This document shows positions 1-5,676 of a stretch of DNA of 6,048 nt, one piece after another. Position numbers and translations under genes: made by a program. The first letter of the stretch is position 1. Each line of letters begins with the position of its first letter. The notes below the pieces were generated by a model, which searched no databases, was not told the DNA's origin, and saw only the letters and a list, made by a program, of their open reading frames with translations. The stretch comes from Candidatus Omnitrophota bacterium (GTDB lineage Bacteria; Omnitrophota; Gorgyraeia; Tantalellales; Tantalellaceae), in the NCBI GenBank assembly GCA_018814505.1, contig JAHIZQ010000094.1, positions 1 through 6,048 on the forward strand, in the 5' to 3' direction.

Positions 1-150
1 ATAACGACACAGAGGGTTAACCTTTTTGAAAAAGTAATGATACCGGACACAAAAGAAAATGTAAAAAGAATCCGGATATATCTTGGAGACATGGAAACGG
101 CGGCGGTTGTGACAGGCAAAATCGCGAAAGAAAAAGTGCTAAAAAAATAA
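1..150 (+). CDS. atpD: V-type ATP synthase subunit D, C-terminal fragment
   Basis: Frame 1 is open from the first base to a TAA at 148-150 and gives 49 residues, so the gene starts upstream of the window. The peptide begins ITTQRVNLFEKVMIP and continues with RIRIYLGD, then a basic tail ending KVLKK. The TTQRVNxxEKVxIP and IRIYLxD segments are characteristic of the C-terminal helix of V/A-ATPase subunit D. From family knowledge, D is the central rotor stalk, a long antiparallel coiled coil that turns inside the A3B3 headpiece and couples ATP hydrolysis or synthesis to the membrane ring. The next gene is subunit I, 40 nt downstream, which supports the call. The name follows V-type nomenclature (also ntpD) and is not F-type beta. 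Only the tail can be assessed. Confidence 0.9.
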   Translation: MTTQRVNLFEKVMIPDTKENVKRIRIYLGDMETAAVVTGKIAKEKVLKK

Positions 151-190
151 GATCAAAAAAGTCGGGTACAATGCAAAACGCGGGTAACAC

Positions 191-1975
191 ATGATAGAAA
201 AAATGAAAAAAATGACATTAATAGTTTCCGAAAGGGAAAGGTCTAAATTTATTTTTCGTTTGCAGTTAGCCGGAGTACTTCACATAAAGGCGGTAAATGA
301 GCCTGTTCATCATGAAATACATTTTTTGGAAGAAAAACTATCAAAAATCAAAAAGACGTTACACATATTAAATCCTTATTCTGTTGATGGAAACAAGGAA
401 GAAAATTGTATTAATGAACGGATTATTTTAGAAAAAGCGGATAAAATTCAAGAAGCTTACCAGGAAAAAGAAACTCTTTTGCAAGAAACGCGTCAAATTC
501 GAAATAAAATGTTATGGTTTGATGTGTGGGGGGAATTTGACCCTGAAGAAGTTTCCTTATTAGAGCAGAAAGGCGTGGCTTTAAGACTTTATAAATTGAA
601 AAAAAACGAATTAAAACGACTTGGTAAAACCGAGAAATATTCCATTTTAAGAAAAGAAAAGGGATATGTCTATATTGTGAGGGCAACGTTAAAATTAAAT
701 GAGGAATTTCCTTTTGAGCCTGTCGGGCTTCCGGATATGGGACCGAAAAAAATTCAGCGGGAAATATCGGAAAGACAAAAAAGAATACAAGAAATCGAAA
801 ACAATTTAAAAGAAGAAGCAAAAAACTATTATCACATAAAGAAATGCCGGCAAAAACTAGAAAAAGAACATTACAGATTAAAGGTAAAGTTTGGGATGAA
901 AGAAGAAGGAGAGTTTTCGTATCTCGAGGGATATTGCCCGGTAAATGCTGTAAACAAAGTTACTGCTATGGCCGAGCGGCATGGCATGGGATACATTGTG
1001 GCCGAACCCGATAACCCGGAAGAAGTTCCGACGTTAATAACAAATCCCGCATGGCTCAGGATTATTAATCCAGTGTTTCATTTTATGAATACTATTCCCG
1101 GATACAACGAATTTGATATAAGTTTTTTCTTTCTAATTTTTTTCAGTTTATTTTTTGCGATGCTAATAGGTGATGCCGGATATGGAATACTTTTTCTGAT
1201 TGTAACTTTTATAGCGCGGCGCAAACTGAAACACGCTCCGCGTGAACCGTTTTTTTTAATGTATGTTTTAAGTTTTGGAACAATAATTTGGGGCGCCGTA
1301 ACCGGGACATGGTTTGGTGCTCTCCAAATAGCAAAACTTCCTTTTTTAAACAGCATCGTTATAGGGAAGATCAGTAGTTTTGCGGCGGATAACCAGAACT
1401 TTATGATATTTATTTGTTTTGTCATAGGGGTAATACAATTGACAGTGGCGCATTTGTTGCGAGCCGTACGCGTGATAAATTCTCTTAAGGCGCTCGCGGA
1501 AATCGGGTGGATTTTTATTTTGTGGTGTATGTTTTTTGCCGCGGGAAAATTTGTTATCGGGAACGCTTTTCCCGCGTATGGAATAATTTTCTTAGGGACG
1601 GGAGTAAGTTTAGTTTTATTTTTTACTAACCTGGAAAAAGGTTTAATAAAAGGCGCGTTCATTACGCTTGCTAATTTGCCGCTAAGCGTTATAAGTTCTT
1701 TTTCTGACATAGTATCATATTTAAGATTATTTGCCGTGGGGTATGCTTCAGTAGTTGTTGCTGAAAGTTTTAACGCTATGGCCTTGTCGGGCGGGGTTAA
1801 TAGTGTGGTCAGCGCCATAGGCGCGGCTTTTATCCTGTTTTTCGGACATGCCCTAAATATTATTTTAGGATTTATGGCTGTTATTGTTCATGGGATAAGG
1901 CTGAATATGCTTGAATTTTCCGGGCATTTAGGAATGCAGTGGTCAGGTAAAGAATATGAACCTTTTCGCGAGTAA
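191..1975 (+). CDS. atpI: V-type ATP synthase subunit I (membrane stator, a-subunit homologue)
   Basis: This 594-residue protein is the stator membrane subunit of the V/A-ATPase. It forms the ion half-channels beside the K ring and anchors the peripheral stalks. Residues 1 to about 300 are hydrophilic and rich in Lys/Glu, with coiled-coil stretches near 40-60 and 185-235, as expected of the cytoplasmic arm. After IPGYNEFD (302-309) come about eight hydrophobic segments, starting with the conserved GDAGYG motif (327-332). The SYLRLFAVG motif contains Arg512, the counterpart of the essential arginine that interacts with the rotor carboxylate. The C-terminus (HGIRLNMLEFSGH) is also typical. An in-frame TAA at 185-187 makes the ATG at 191 the first possible start. 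No Shine-Dalgarno sequence is visible before it, so it may be translated weakly or through coupling to subunit D. The length is slightly short for the family but complete. Confidence 0.96.
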   Translation: MIEKMKKMTLIVSERERSKFIFRLQLAGVLHIKAVNEPVHHEIHFLEEKLSKIKKTLHILNPYSVDGNKEENCINERIILEKADKIQEAYQEKETLLQETRQIRNKMLWFDVWGEFDPEEVSLLEQKGVALRLYKLKKNELKRLGKTEKYSILRKEKGYVYIVRATLKLNEEFPFEPVGLPDMGPKKIQREISERQKRIQEIENNLKEEAKNYYHIKKCRQKLEKEHYRLKVKFGMKEEGEFSYLEGYCPVNAVNKVTAMAERHGMGYIVAEPDNPEEVPTLITNPAWLRIINPVFHFMNTIPGYNEFDISFFFLIFFSLFFAMLIGDAGYGILFLIVTFIARRKLKHAPREPFFLMYVLSFGTIIWGAVTGTWFGALQIAKLPFLNSIVIGKISSFAADNQNFMIFICFVIGVIQLTVAHLLRAVRVINSLKALAEIGWIFILWCMFFAAGKFVIGNAFPAYGIIFLGTGVSLVLFFTNLEKGLIKGAFITLANLPLSVISSFSDIVSYLRLFAVGYASVVVAESFNAMALSGGVNSVVSAIGAAFILFFGHALNIILGFMAVIVHGIRLNMLEFSGHLGMQWSGKEYEPFRE

Positions 1976-2045
1976 GGGCGCGGCGGGTGGTAGTGCCAAA
2001 ATATGTAAGGAAAAGGCATGACTTGTCCTTTAGAAATAATAAAGT

Positions 2046-2081
2046 AATTTCCCCCTTTGAAAAAGGGGGTTAGGGGGATTT
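2046..2081. repeat. Intergenic G-run/C-run palindromic repeat (MITE/REP-like)
   Basis: CCCCCTTT (2051-2058) and AAAGGGGG (2062-2069) form an 8-bp perfect inverted repeat around a 3-nt loop. A second GGGGG run (2073-2077) follows after TTA and could pair with the same C-run as an alternative fold. The composition differs sharply from the AT-rich surroundings. From memory, units of the form AAATCCCCCTAACCCCCTTT are found dispersed between genes in many bacterial genomes. Whether this one is multicopy here cannot be seen from one window. No T-run directly follows the stem, so it is not a standard terminator, though it could slow RNA polymerase or protect the upstream mRNA. Confidence 0.6.
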
Positions 2082-2109
2082 GCTCTTTTAAAAAAAACGG
2101 GAAGGCAAG

Positions 2110-2137
2110 TTAAAAAGAGAGGCTTGTTATGTATAAA
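2110..2137 (+). promoter_or_regulatory. Possible weak promoter ahead of subunit K
   Basis: TTAAAA (2110-2115) and TATAAA (2132-2137) are spaced by 16 bp and resemble sigma70 -35 and -10 boxes, with 4/6 and 5/6 matches. Transcription would start near 2144, about 57 nt before the K start codon. The 225-nt gap interrupting the operon makes a separate promoter for the high-copy ring subunit plausible. In an AT-rich gap such matches arise easily by chance. Confidence 0.25.
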
Positions 2138-2189
2138 TGGGATGAATAGATTTTGTACAGAAATTTTTGACAATAAGAAGGTTCATTAA

Positions 2190-2196
2190 AGGAGGG
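2190..2196 (+). promoter_or_regulatory. Strong Shine-Dalgarno for subunit K
   Basis: AGGAGGG ends four bases before the ATG at 2201 (five after the AGGAGG core). It fixes the K start and contrasts with subunit I, which has no visible ribosome binding site. The ring needs about ten K copies per stator subunit. Confidence 0.8.
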
Positions 2197-2200
2197 TGTT

Positions 2201-2638
2201 ATGGTTGCAGGGTTAGGAGACATGGGGTTATCTTTGAGTTTAGCGGCAATAGGGTCGGCATTAGGCACGGGTATCGCGGGTATGTCCGCGATAGGCGCAT
2301 GGAAAAGAGCGTTCATGCAGAACAAAATGGCTCCGTTTATTCTTATAGCGTTTGTCGGCGCGCCGCTCTCTCAAACTATTTATGGAATGATTTTAAGAAA
2401 CGCGATACAGTCTGCTAATCTTGATCCGTCGTCATATTCTTTTCAAATGGTCTTGGGAGCCGCCGCTGGGCTTGCGATGGGATGCTCCGCGTGGATGCAG
2501 GGCAAAGCCGGCGCGAGCGCGGCAGACGCTTTAGCGGAAACCGGCAAAGGTTTTGGAAATTATATAATGGTCTTGGGAGTAATAGAAACAGTGGCACTTT
2601 TTGTAATGGTATTTATTATGACGGCGCTTCCAAAATAA
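2201..2638 (+). CDS. atpK: V-type ATP synthase subunit K (rotor-ring proteolipid)
   Basis: This 145-residue, almost wholly hydrophobic protein is the proteolipid forming the membrane rotor ring. It has four transmembrane helices as a duplicated hairpin, roughly at residues 7-31, 42-66, 80-102 and 116-142. The Gly/Ala-rich first and third helices line the ring interior. Glu129 in VLGVIETVALF of helix 4 is the ion-carrying carboxylate. Ser57-Gln58 (in APLSQTIYG) and Gln100 (in WMQGKAG) align with Thr64, Gln65 and Gln110 of the sodium-binding Enterococcus hirae NtpK. The Gln100 to Glu129 spacing of 29 residues equals the Gln110 to Glu139 spacing there, as I remember that structure. Only one hairpin has the carboxylate, as in V-type 16-kDa proteolipids. 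It follows subunit I after a 225-nt gap and is the last ATPase gene here. The gene overlaps two other open frames that resemble no protein I know. Confidence 0.96.
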   Translation: MVAGLGDMGLSLSLAAIGSALGTGIAGMSAIGAWKRAFMQNKMAPFILIAFVGAPLSQTIYGMILRNAIQSANLDPSSYSFQMVLGAAAGLAMGCSAWMQGKAGASAADALAETGKGFGNYIMVLGVIETVALFVMVFIMTALPK

Positions 2639-2643
2639 ATCGG

Positions 2644-2672
2644 AACGGATGCGTAGGGACAGCCCGTCCGTT
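2644..2672. repeat. Intergenic hairpin between atpK and rsmI
   Basis: AACGGATG (2644-2651) can pair with CGTCCGTT (2665-2672) as eight base pairs including one G-T wobble, enclosing GTAGGGACAG-containing sequence. It starts five bases after the atpK stop. The bases that follow are A-rich, not T-rich, so it is not a rho-independent terminator for + strand transcripts. The GTAGGGACAG core resembles dispersed intergenic repeats I recall from other bacterial genomes. It may be a degenerate REP-like element or an mRNA 3'-end stabiliser for atpK. Function unproven. Confidence 0.45.
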
Positions 2673-2695
2673 ACAAAAAATAAAATGAAAAAAAT

Positions 2696-3361
2696 ATGAA
2701 AAATGGAACACTTTACATCGTTAGCACGCCCATAGGAAACCTTGAAGACATTACTTTGAGGGCAATAAGGATACTAAAAGAGGCAGATATTGTTGCCGCG
2801 GAAGACACTCGAAAGACAAGCATATTGTTTACCACATATGACATTAAAAGTGTTCTTACAAGTTACCATTCATATAACGCGAAACAAAAAACGGAAAAAT
2901 TAGTCAAATTATTAAAAGAAGGTAAAAATATTGCTTTGGTTTCCGATTCAGGAACTCCCGGGATTTCGGATCCGGGAGTTATGATAATAAACGCGTGTAT
3001 TGATAATGATATCGTGATTACAACAGTCCCCGGACCCACGGCATTTATCCCAGCACTGGTTTTATCCGGAAAACCAACGCATAAATTTATGTTTGAAGGG
3101 TTTCTTTCAAATAAAACCGCGCGGCGGAGAAAACAACTAGAAGAATTTAAAAATGAAACAAGAACAGTCATAATATACGAATCTCCGCATAGGATTGTGA
3201 AATTTCTGAAAGATTTCATTGATGTCTTAGGGGACAAAGAAATAATTCTTGCAAGGGAATTGACCAAAAAGTTCGAGGAAGTAAGAAGAGAAAAAGCCAG
3301 CTTACAGCTGGAGCACTTCTCACAAAAAAAACCGCGAGGGGAATTCATAGTAGTCTTTTGA
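2696..3361 (+). CDS. rsmI: 16S rRNA (cytidine-1402-2'-O)-methyltransferase RsmI, short form
   Basis: RsmI uses S-adenosylmethionine to 2'-O-methylate C1402 of 16S rRNA in the ribosomal decoding centre. The 221-residue protein shows the tetrapyrrole-methylase fold signatures in order: LYIVSTPIGNLEDIT (6-20), AAEDTR (34-39), SDSGTPGISDPG (83-94), VPGPTAFIPAL (111-121), FEGFL (133-137), YESPHR (161-166), ARELTKKFEE (186-195) and the closing GEF strand (215-217). The catalytic core is therefore intact. Most family members run to about 280 residues with a small C-terminal helical domain. This one stops right after the core, and I see no continuation in other frames downstream. The ATG at 2696 is the first start after an in-frame TAA at 2681-2683 and gives the usual N-terminus. 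There is no Shine-Dalgarno, only an A-rich leader. It lies 57 nt after atpK and may be read from the ATPase operon. Confidence 0.94.
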   Translation: MKNGTLYIVSTPIGNLEDITLRAIRILKEADIVAAEDTRKTSILFTTYDIKSVLTSYHSYNAKQKTEKLVKLLKEGKNIALVSDSGTPGISDPGVMIINACIDNDIVITTVPGPTAFIPALVLSGKPTHKFMFEGFLSNKTARRRKQLEEFKNETRTVIIYESPHRIVKFLKDFIDVLGDKEIILARELTKKFEEVRREKASLQLEHFSQKKPRGEFIVVF

Positions 3362-3415
3362 TTTTAATATTATTATAAAACCTGTAGGGCATTAGGAGAG
3401 TATAACGTTAAACTG

Positions 3416-3443
3416 TTGACTTTTTCCGGACACTTGCTACAAT
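3416..3443 (+). promoter_or_regulatory. Sigma70-type promoter for the ndk-yicC-gmk-rpoZ-coaBC unit
   Basis: TTGACT (3416-3421) and TACAAT (3438-3443) match the -35 and -10 consensus at 5/6 each, with a 16-bp spacer. The expected start is near 3450, leaving a leader of about 160 nt before ndk. The site lies in the largest gap of the window, between rsmI and ndk, where a new transcription unit would be expected. No equally good pair was noticed elsewhere in the gap. Confidence 0.6.
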
Positions 3444-3499
3444 AAGACAAAATATCAGCCAATATGAGTTTGTTTTTTTTGATAAACCATTTAAATGTA

Positions 3500-3540
3500 A
3501 AGAACAAGCGTGCTAGTGCCCTTAAGGGAGGGGTGTTCTT
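3500..3540 (+). other. Inverted repeat in the ndk 5' leader
   Basis: AAGAACA (3500-3506) and TGTTCTT (3534-3540) are perfect 7-bp complementary arms around a 27-nt interior that contains the palindrome CCCTTAAGGG (3519-3528). In RNA this could be a stem with a small inner hairpin, and in DNA an operator. No T-run follows, so it is not a terminator, and it matches no riboswitch class I recognise. An eight-T run lies just upstream (3473-3480) without a convincing stem before it. Confidence 0.35.
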
Positions 3541-3593
3541 GGTTGTATGAATTAGAGGTAAATTGGTCTCAGTGTAAAGGCGCGAGATTTATG

Positions 3594-3600
3594 AAGGAGG
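3594..3600 (+). promoter_or_regulatory. Strong Shine-Dalgarno for ndk
   Basis: AAGGAGG ends 10 bases before the ATG at 3611 and sits in a longer purine tract (3594-3611). It supports the ndk start. The ATG at 3591 upstream opens only a seven-codon frame, whose TGA overlaps the ndk ATG. Confidence 0.7.
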
Positions 3601-3610
3601 AGAAGGGGAA

Positions 3611-4117
3611 ATGATAGAACCGACACTAATATTAATTAAGCCGGATGGGCTGAAAAAATCTTTAACTGGGAATATCCTGACAAGGTTGTCAGAGACAAAA
3701 TTGGATATTATTGGAGCAAAAATAGTAAAAGTTTCGCGTGAGTTGGCGGAAAAACATTATGCCGGATTAAAAGGCAAACCTTTTTTTGAAGATCTGATAA
3801 AGTATCTTATGGGAGAATATCACAAAAAGAAAGTTATGGCGCTCGTATATTGGGGCGAAGACGCGATTTTGAAGGTAAGAGATATTTGTGGGAAGACTAA
3901 TCCTGAGGAAGCGGATTCGGTTTCAATAAGAGGTGCTTACGGAAGAATAACTACGGCAGGCGTGTATGAAAATGTTATGCATGCTTCCGCGGATGCCGCG
4001 GATGCGGAAAGAGAAATAAAACTGTGGTTTAATCCGGAAGAAATAATTGAGGCAATATATCCCGTAGAAGAAAAAGAGATAGAAATTATTGATAAAAAAT
4101 GGCGGGAGGAAGCATAA
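3611..4117 (+). CDS. ndk: Nucleoside diphosphate kinase, long variant
   Basis: Ndk transfers the gamma-phosphate of ATP to NDPs through a phosphohistidine, balancing NTP and dNTP pools in the cytoplasm. Recognisable residues are Lys10 in LIKPDG, Tyr50, the PFF motif (57-59), Arg90, the TNP motif (96-98), Arg107 in SIRGAYG, Asn121 and the catalytic His124 in NVMHASAD. WF (139-140) follows in the usual helix. At 168 residues it is longer than the common 140-150. About four extra residues lie between PFF and VMALV, about four more between Arg107 and Asn121 (GRITTAGVYE region), and the C-terminus is extended and acidic. The active-site motif is HAS where most family members have HGS. All ligands I can place are present, so activity is likely. 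The TAA directly abuts the yicC ATG, indicating one mRNA. Confidence 0.92.
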   Translation: MIEPTLILIKPDGLKKSLTGNILTRLSETKLDIIGAKIVKVSRELAEKHYAGLKGKPFFEDLIKYLMGEYHKKKVMALVYWGEDAILKVRDICGKTNPEEADSVSIRGAYGRITTAGVYENVMHASADAADAEREIKLWFNPEEIIEAIYPVEEKEIEIIDKKWREEA

Positions 4118-5032
4118 ATGACGGCAAGAGTAAATGTTGGAAAATCACAAATTAATTCAATGACAGGGTTTGGCAAAGCTTCAGAAAAAAGCCCATTTGG
4201 CAAGATAACGGTTGAGATAAAAACTTTGAATCACAAAAGCTTAAGTATTGCTTGTAACCCATTTAACGGGTTTTTTCTGTTAGATGAAAAAGTTAAAGAA
4301 ATTATTGATAAAAAACTTTTTCGAGGGAAAGTTTTTGTGAAAATTACCGTAGATGGTGGAGAAAGAATCGCTAAGGCTCAAACAATTACGGTAAATGAAA
4401 ACATGCTTAAACAATATGTAAAAAAAATAAAAGCCGCGCAAAAAAAACTTAAAATACCAGGAGACCTTGAAATAGGCAAACTAATAAATTTTCCTGGAAT
4501 TATAGAAACTACGGCCGAGAAAAAAGAAGATAAAACATGGACGCATATAAAGAAAACTTTGGAAGAGGCCGTAAAAGCGCTAGTTAGATACCGCCGGGCA
4601 GAAGGGAATCGCCTGGCAAAAGATTTTAATACGCGTCTTTGTAGAATAGAGAAAAATACACAGATAATAAAGAAATACGGGAAAGAAAGCGTCAAGGAAT
4701 ATCGAAAAAAACTTATTAATACGATAAAAGACGTTTCTAAAAACATTACACCGGATAGAAATCGTTTGGAAACAGAAGTAGCGGCGTTTGCCAAAAATTG
4801 CGACGTTGCGGAAGAAATAACAAGATTAACTGGGCATGTCTCGGCTTATCGGGAGGCTATGCGAAAAGTAAAAACCGATGCGGGAAAAAAAATGGATTTT
4901 ATAGCTCAGGAAATGCAGAGAGAAGCCAATACCATTGGTGCGAAATCAAGCGATTTTAGAATAGCAAAAGCTGTTATTGACATAAAGAGTGAAATCGACA
5001 AAATGAGAGAACAGATAAGAAACGTAGAATAA
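4118..5032 (+). CDS. yicC: YicC family endoribonuclease
   Basis: This 304-residue protein has both halves of the YicC family. The N-terminal domain carries SMTGFG (14-19), EIKTLNHKSL (33-42) and GKVFVKI (70-76). The C-terminal DUF1732 part carries the R-x-EG motif (160-163), DVAEEITRLTGH (229-240), the GKKMDFIAQEMQREAN stretch (256-271) with GAKSSD (275-280), and a charged end, IDKMREQIRNVE. YicC proteins have been reported as RNases, including a role in small-RNA turnover in E. coli; the target here is unknown. The ATG at 4118 follows the ndk stop with zero spacing, and GGGAGGA (4104-4110) inside the ndk end is its ribosome binding site, so the two are probably translationally coupled. Family members usually begin only a few residues before SMTGFG. 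An internal ATG at 4160 would give that shorter form but has no comparable ribosome binding site. Confidence 0.95.
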   Translation: MTARVNVGKSQINSMTGFGKASEKSPFGKITVEIKTLNHKSLSIACNPFNGFFLLDEKVKEIIDKKLFRGKVFVKITVDGGERIAKAQTITVNENMLKQYVKKIKAAQKKLKIPGDLEIGKLINFPGIIETTAEKKEDKTWTHIKKTLEEAVKALVRYRRAEGNRLAKDFNTRLCRIEKNTQIIKKYGKESVKEYRKKLINTIKDVSKNITPDRNRLETEVAAFAKNCDVAEEITRLTGHVSAYREAMRKVKTDAGKKMDFIAQEMQREANTIGAKSSDFRIAKAVIDIKSEIDKMREQIRNVE

Positions 5033-5095
5033 ATTTTTCGGACGTTAGAATGAATATTATAACGCTGAAAGGTACATGGGGATTGGGGCAAAAGC

Positions 5096-5656
5096 ATGGT
5101 TGTTATAATTTCCGCGCCGAGCGGTAGCGGAAAAACGACAATAGTAAATGAAGTCTTAAAAAGTATAAAAGGCATTACGCGTTCGGTTTCCTGGACGACG
5201 CGTGATCCTCGCAAAGGTGAAAAACCGGGTAAAGATTATATTTTTGTTTCAAAAAAGGAGTTTGAAGAAAAGGTTAAAAATGGCAACTTTTTGGAATATG
5301 AGGAAAACTTTGGGAATTATTACGGAACGCCGAAAATGCAATTCAAAGAAGCAGAAAGCAACGGAATTGACATTATTCTCAGCATAGATGTAAAAGGGGC
5401 AAGGAAAGTAAAAGCAGTTTTACCCGAAAGTGTAAGTATTTTTATTTTGCCGCCTTCCGAGCAAGTTTTAGAAGAACGCTTAAAAAAACGAAACACTGAC
5501 GAAGAAAAAGATGTTTTGATTCGTTTAAGAGAATCTAAAATCGAAATGAAATCAGCCAATGAGTATGATTATCTGATAATTAACGATAATTTGGAAGAAG
5601 CAGTTGAGAAAGTAAGTCTCATTATAGAAACAGAAAGAAAAAGAAGAGTGCATTAG
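5096..5656 (+). CDS. gmk: Guanylate kinase
   Basis: Gmk phosphorylates GMP to GDP with ATP in guanine nucleotide synthesis and salvage. The 186-residue protein has the P-loop SAPSGSGKTT (6-15), the GMP-binding segment SVSWTTRDPRKGE (30-42) with DYIFVS (47-52), the EYEENFGNYYGTPK region (67-80), IDVKGA (97-102), and the lid RLKKRNTDEEK (128-138) with Arg143 and Arg145 after it. Length is slightly below the usual 190-210, because the protein starts almost directly at the first beta strand. The frame is closed by TGA at 5066-5068 and the only ATG/GTG/TTG start after it is 5096, so the start is firm even though no good Shine-Dalgarno is close by. It follows yicC by 63 nt, and its TAG overlaps the region just before rpoZ. 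The remA gene often found between yicC and gmk is absent. Confidence 0.97.
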   Translation: MVVIISAPSGSGKTTIVNEVLKSIKGITRSVSWTTRDPRKGEKPGKDYIFVSKKEFEEKVKNGNFLEYEENFGNYYGTPKMQFKEAESNGIDIILSIDVKGARKVKAVLPESVSIFILPPSEQVLEERLKKRNTDEEKDVLIRLRESKIEMKSANEYDYLIINDNLEEAVEKVSLIIETERKRRVH

Positions 5657-5665
5657 TGCGGCAAC

Positions 5666-5672
5666 GAGGAGG
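5666..5672 (+). promoter_or_regulatory. Shine-Dalgarno that sets the rpoZ start
   Basis: GAGGAGG ends four bases before the ATG at 5677. It favours that ATG over the in-frame GTG at 5656, which overlaps the gmk stop and has no ribosome binding site of its own. Confidence 0.75.
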
Positions 5673-5676
5673 AGTA

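Noticed and set aside
1078..1818. 246-codon open frame on the minus strand
   Set aside because: It lies wholly inside atpI, antisense to the membrane half. It has no family motif, is rich in Lys/Pro/Ile as expected of a mirror of hydrophobic codons, and has no neighbouring minus-strand gene.
2018..2047. Nine-codon frame (ATG 2018) preceded by a purine tract AAGGAAAAGG
   Set aside because: Too short to call a gene, runs into the palindromic repeat, and has no comparative support.
2051..2085. Rho-independent terminator after atpI
   Set aside because: The stem is strong but is followed by TTAGGGGGATTT, not a T-run, so it fits a repeat better than a terminator.
2167..2172. Perfect TTGACA box upstream of atpK
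   Set aside because: A partner -10 would fall on the AGGAGG ribosome binding site at about 2190, where no TATAAT-like sequence exists.
2167..2418. Plus-strand frame overlapping the start of atpK
   Set aside because: Out-of-frame reading of atpK, with Arg/Gly-rich translation and no family resemblance. The strong Shine-Dalgarno belongs to the atpK ATG.
2863..3348. 161-codon open frame on the minus strand
   Set aside because: Antisense to the conserved rsmI core, with no recognisable motif or ribosome binding site. It is a shadow of rsmI.
3361..3385. AT-rich imperfect inverted repeat after rsmI as a terminator
   Set aside because: Only A/T pairs with mismatches, so the stem would be unstable, and no T-run follows.
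3464..3550. 28-codon frame in the ndk leader, a possible leader peptide
   Set aside because: No Shine-Dalgarno before its ATG, and no run of codons suggesting attenuation.
4378..4794. 138-codon minus-strand open frame with hydrophobic stretches
   Set aside because: Antisense to yicC. The Phe/Ser/Ile-rich composition reflects the complement of Lys/Glu-rich codons.
5656..5676. GTG start for rpoZ adding seven residues
   Set aside because: The GAGGAGG site sits downstream of it, next to the ATG at 5677, and the added residues do not resemble omega proteins.
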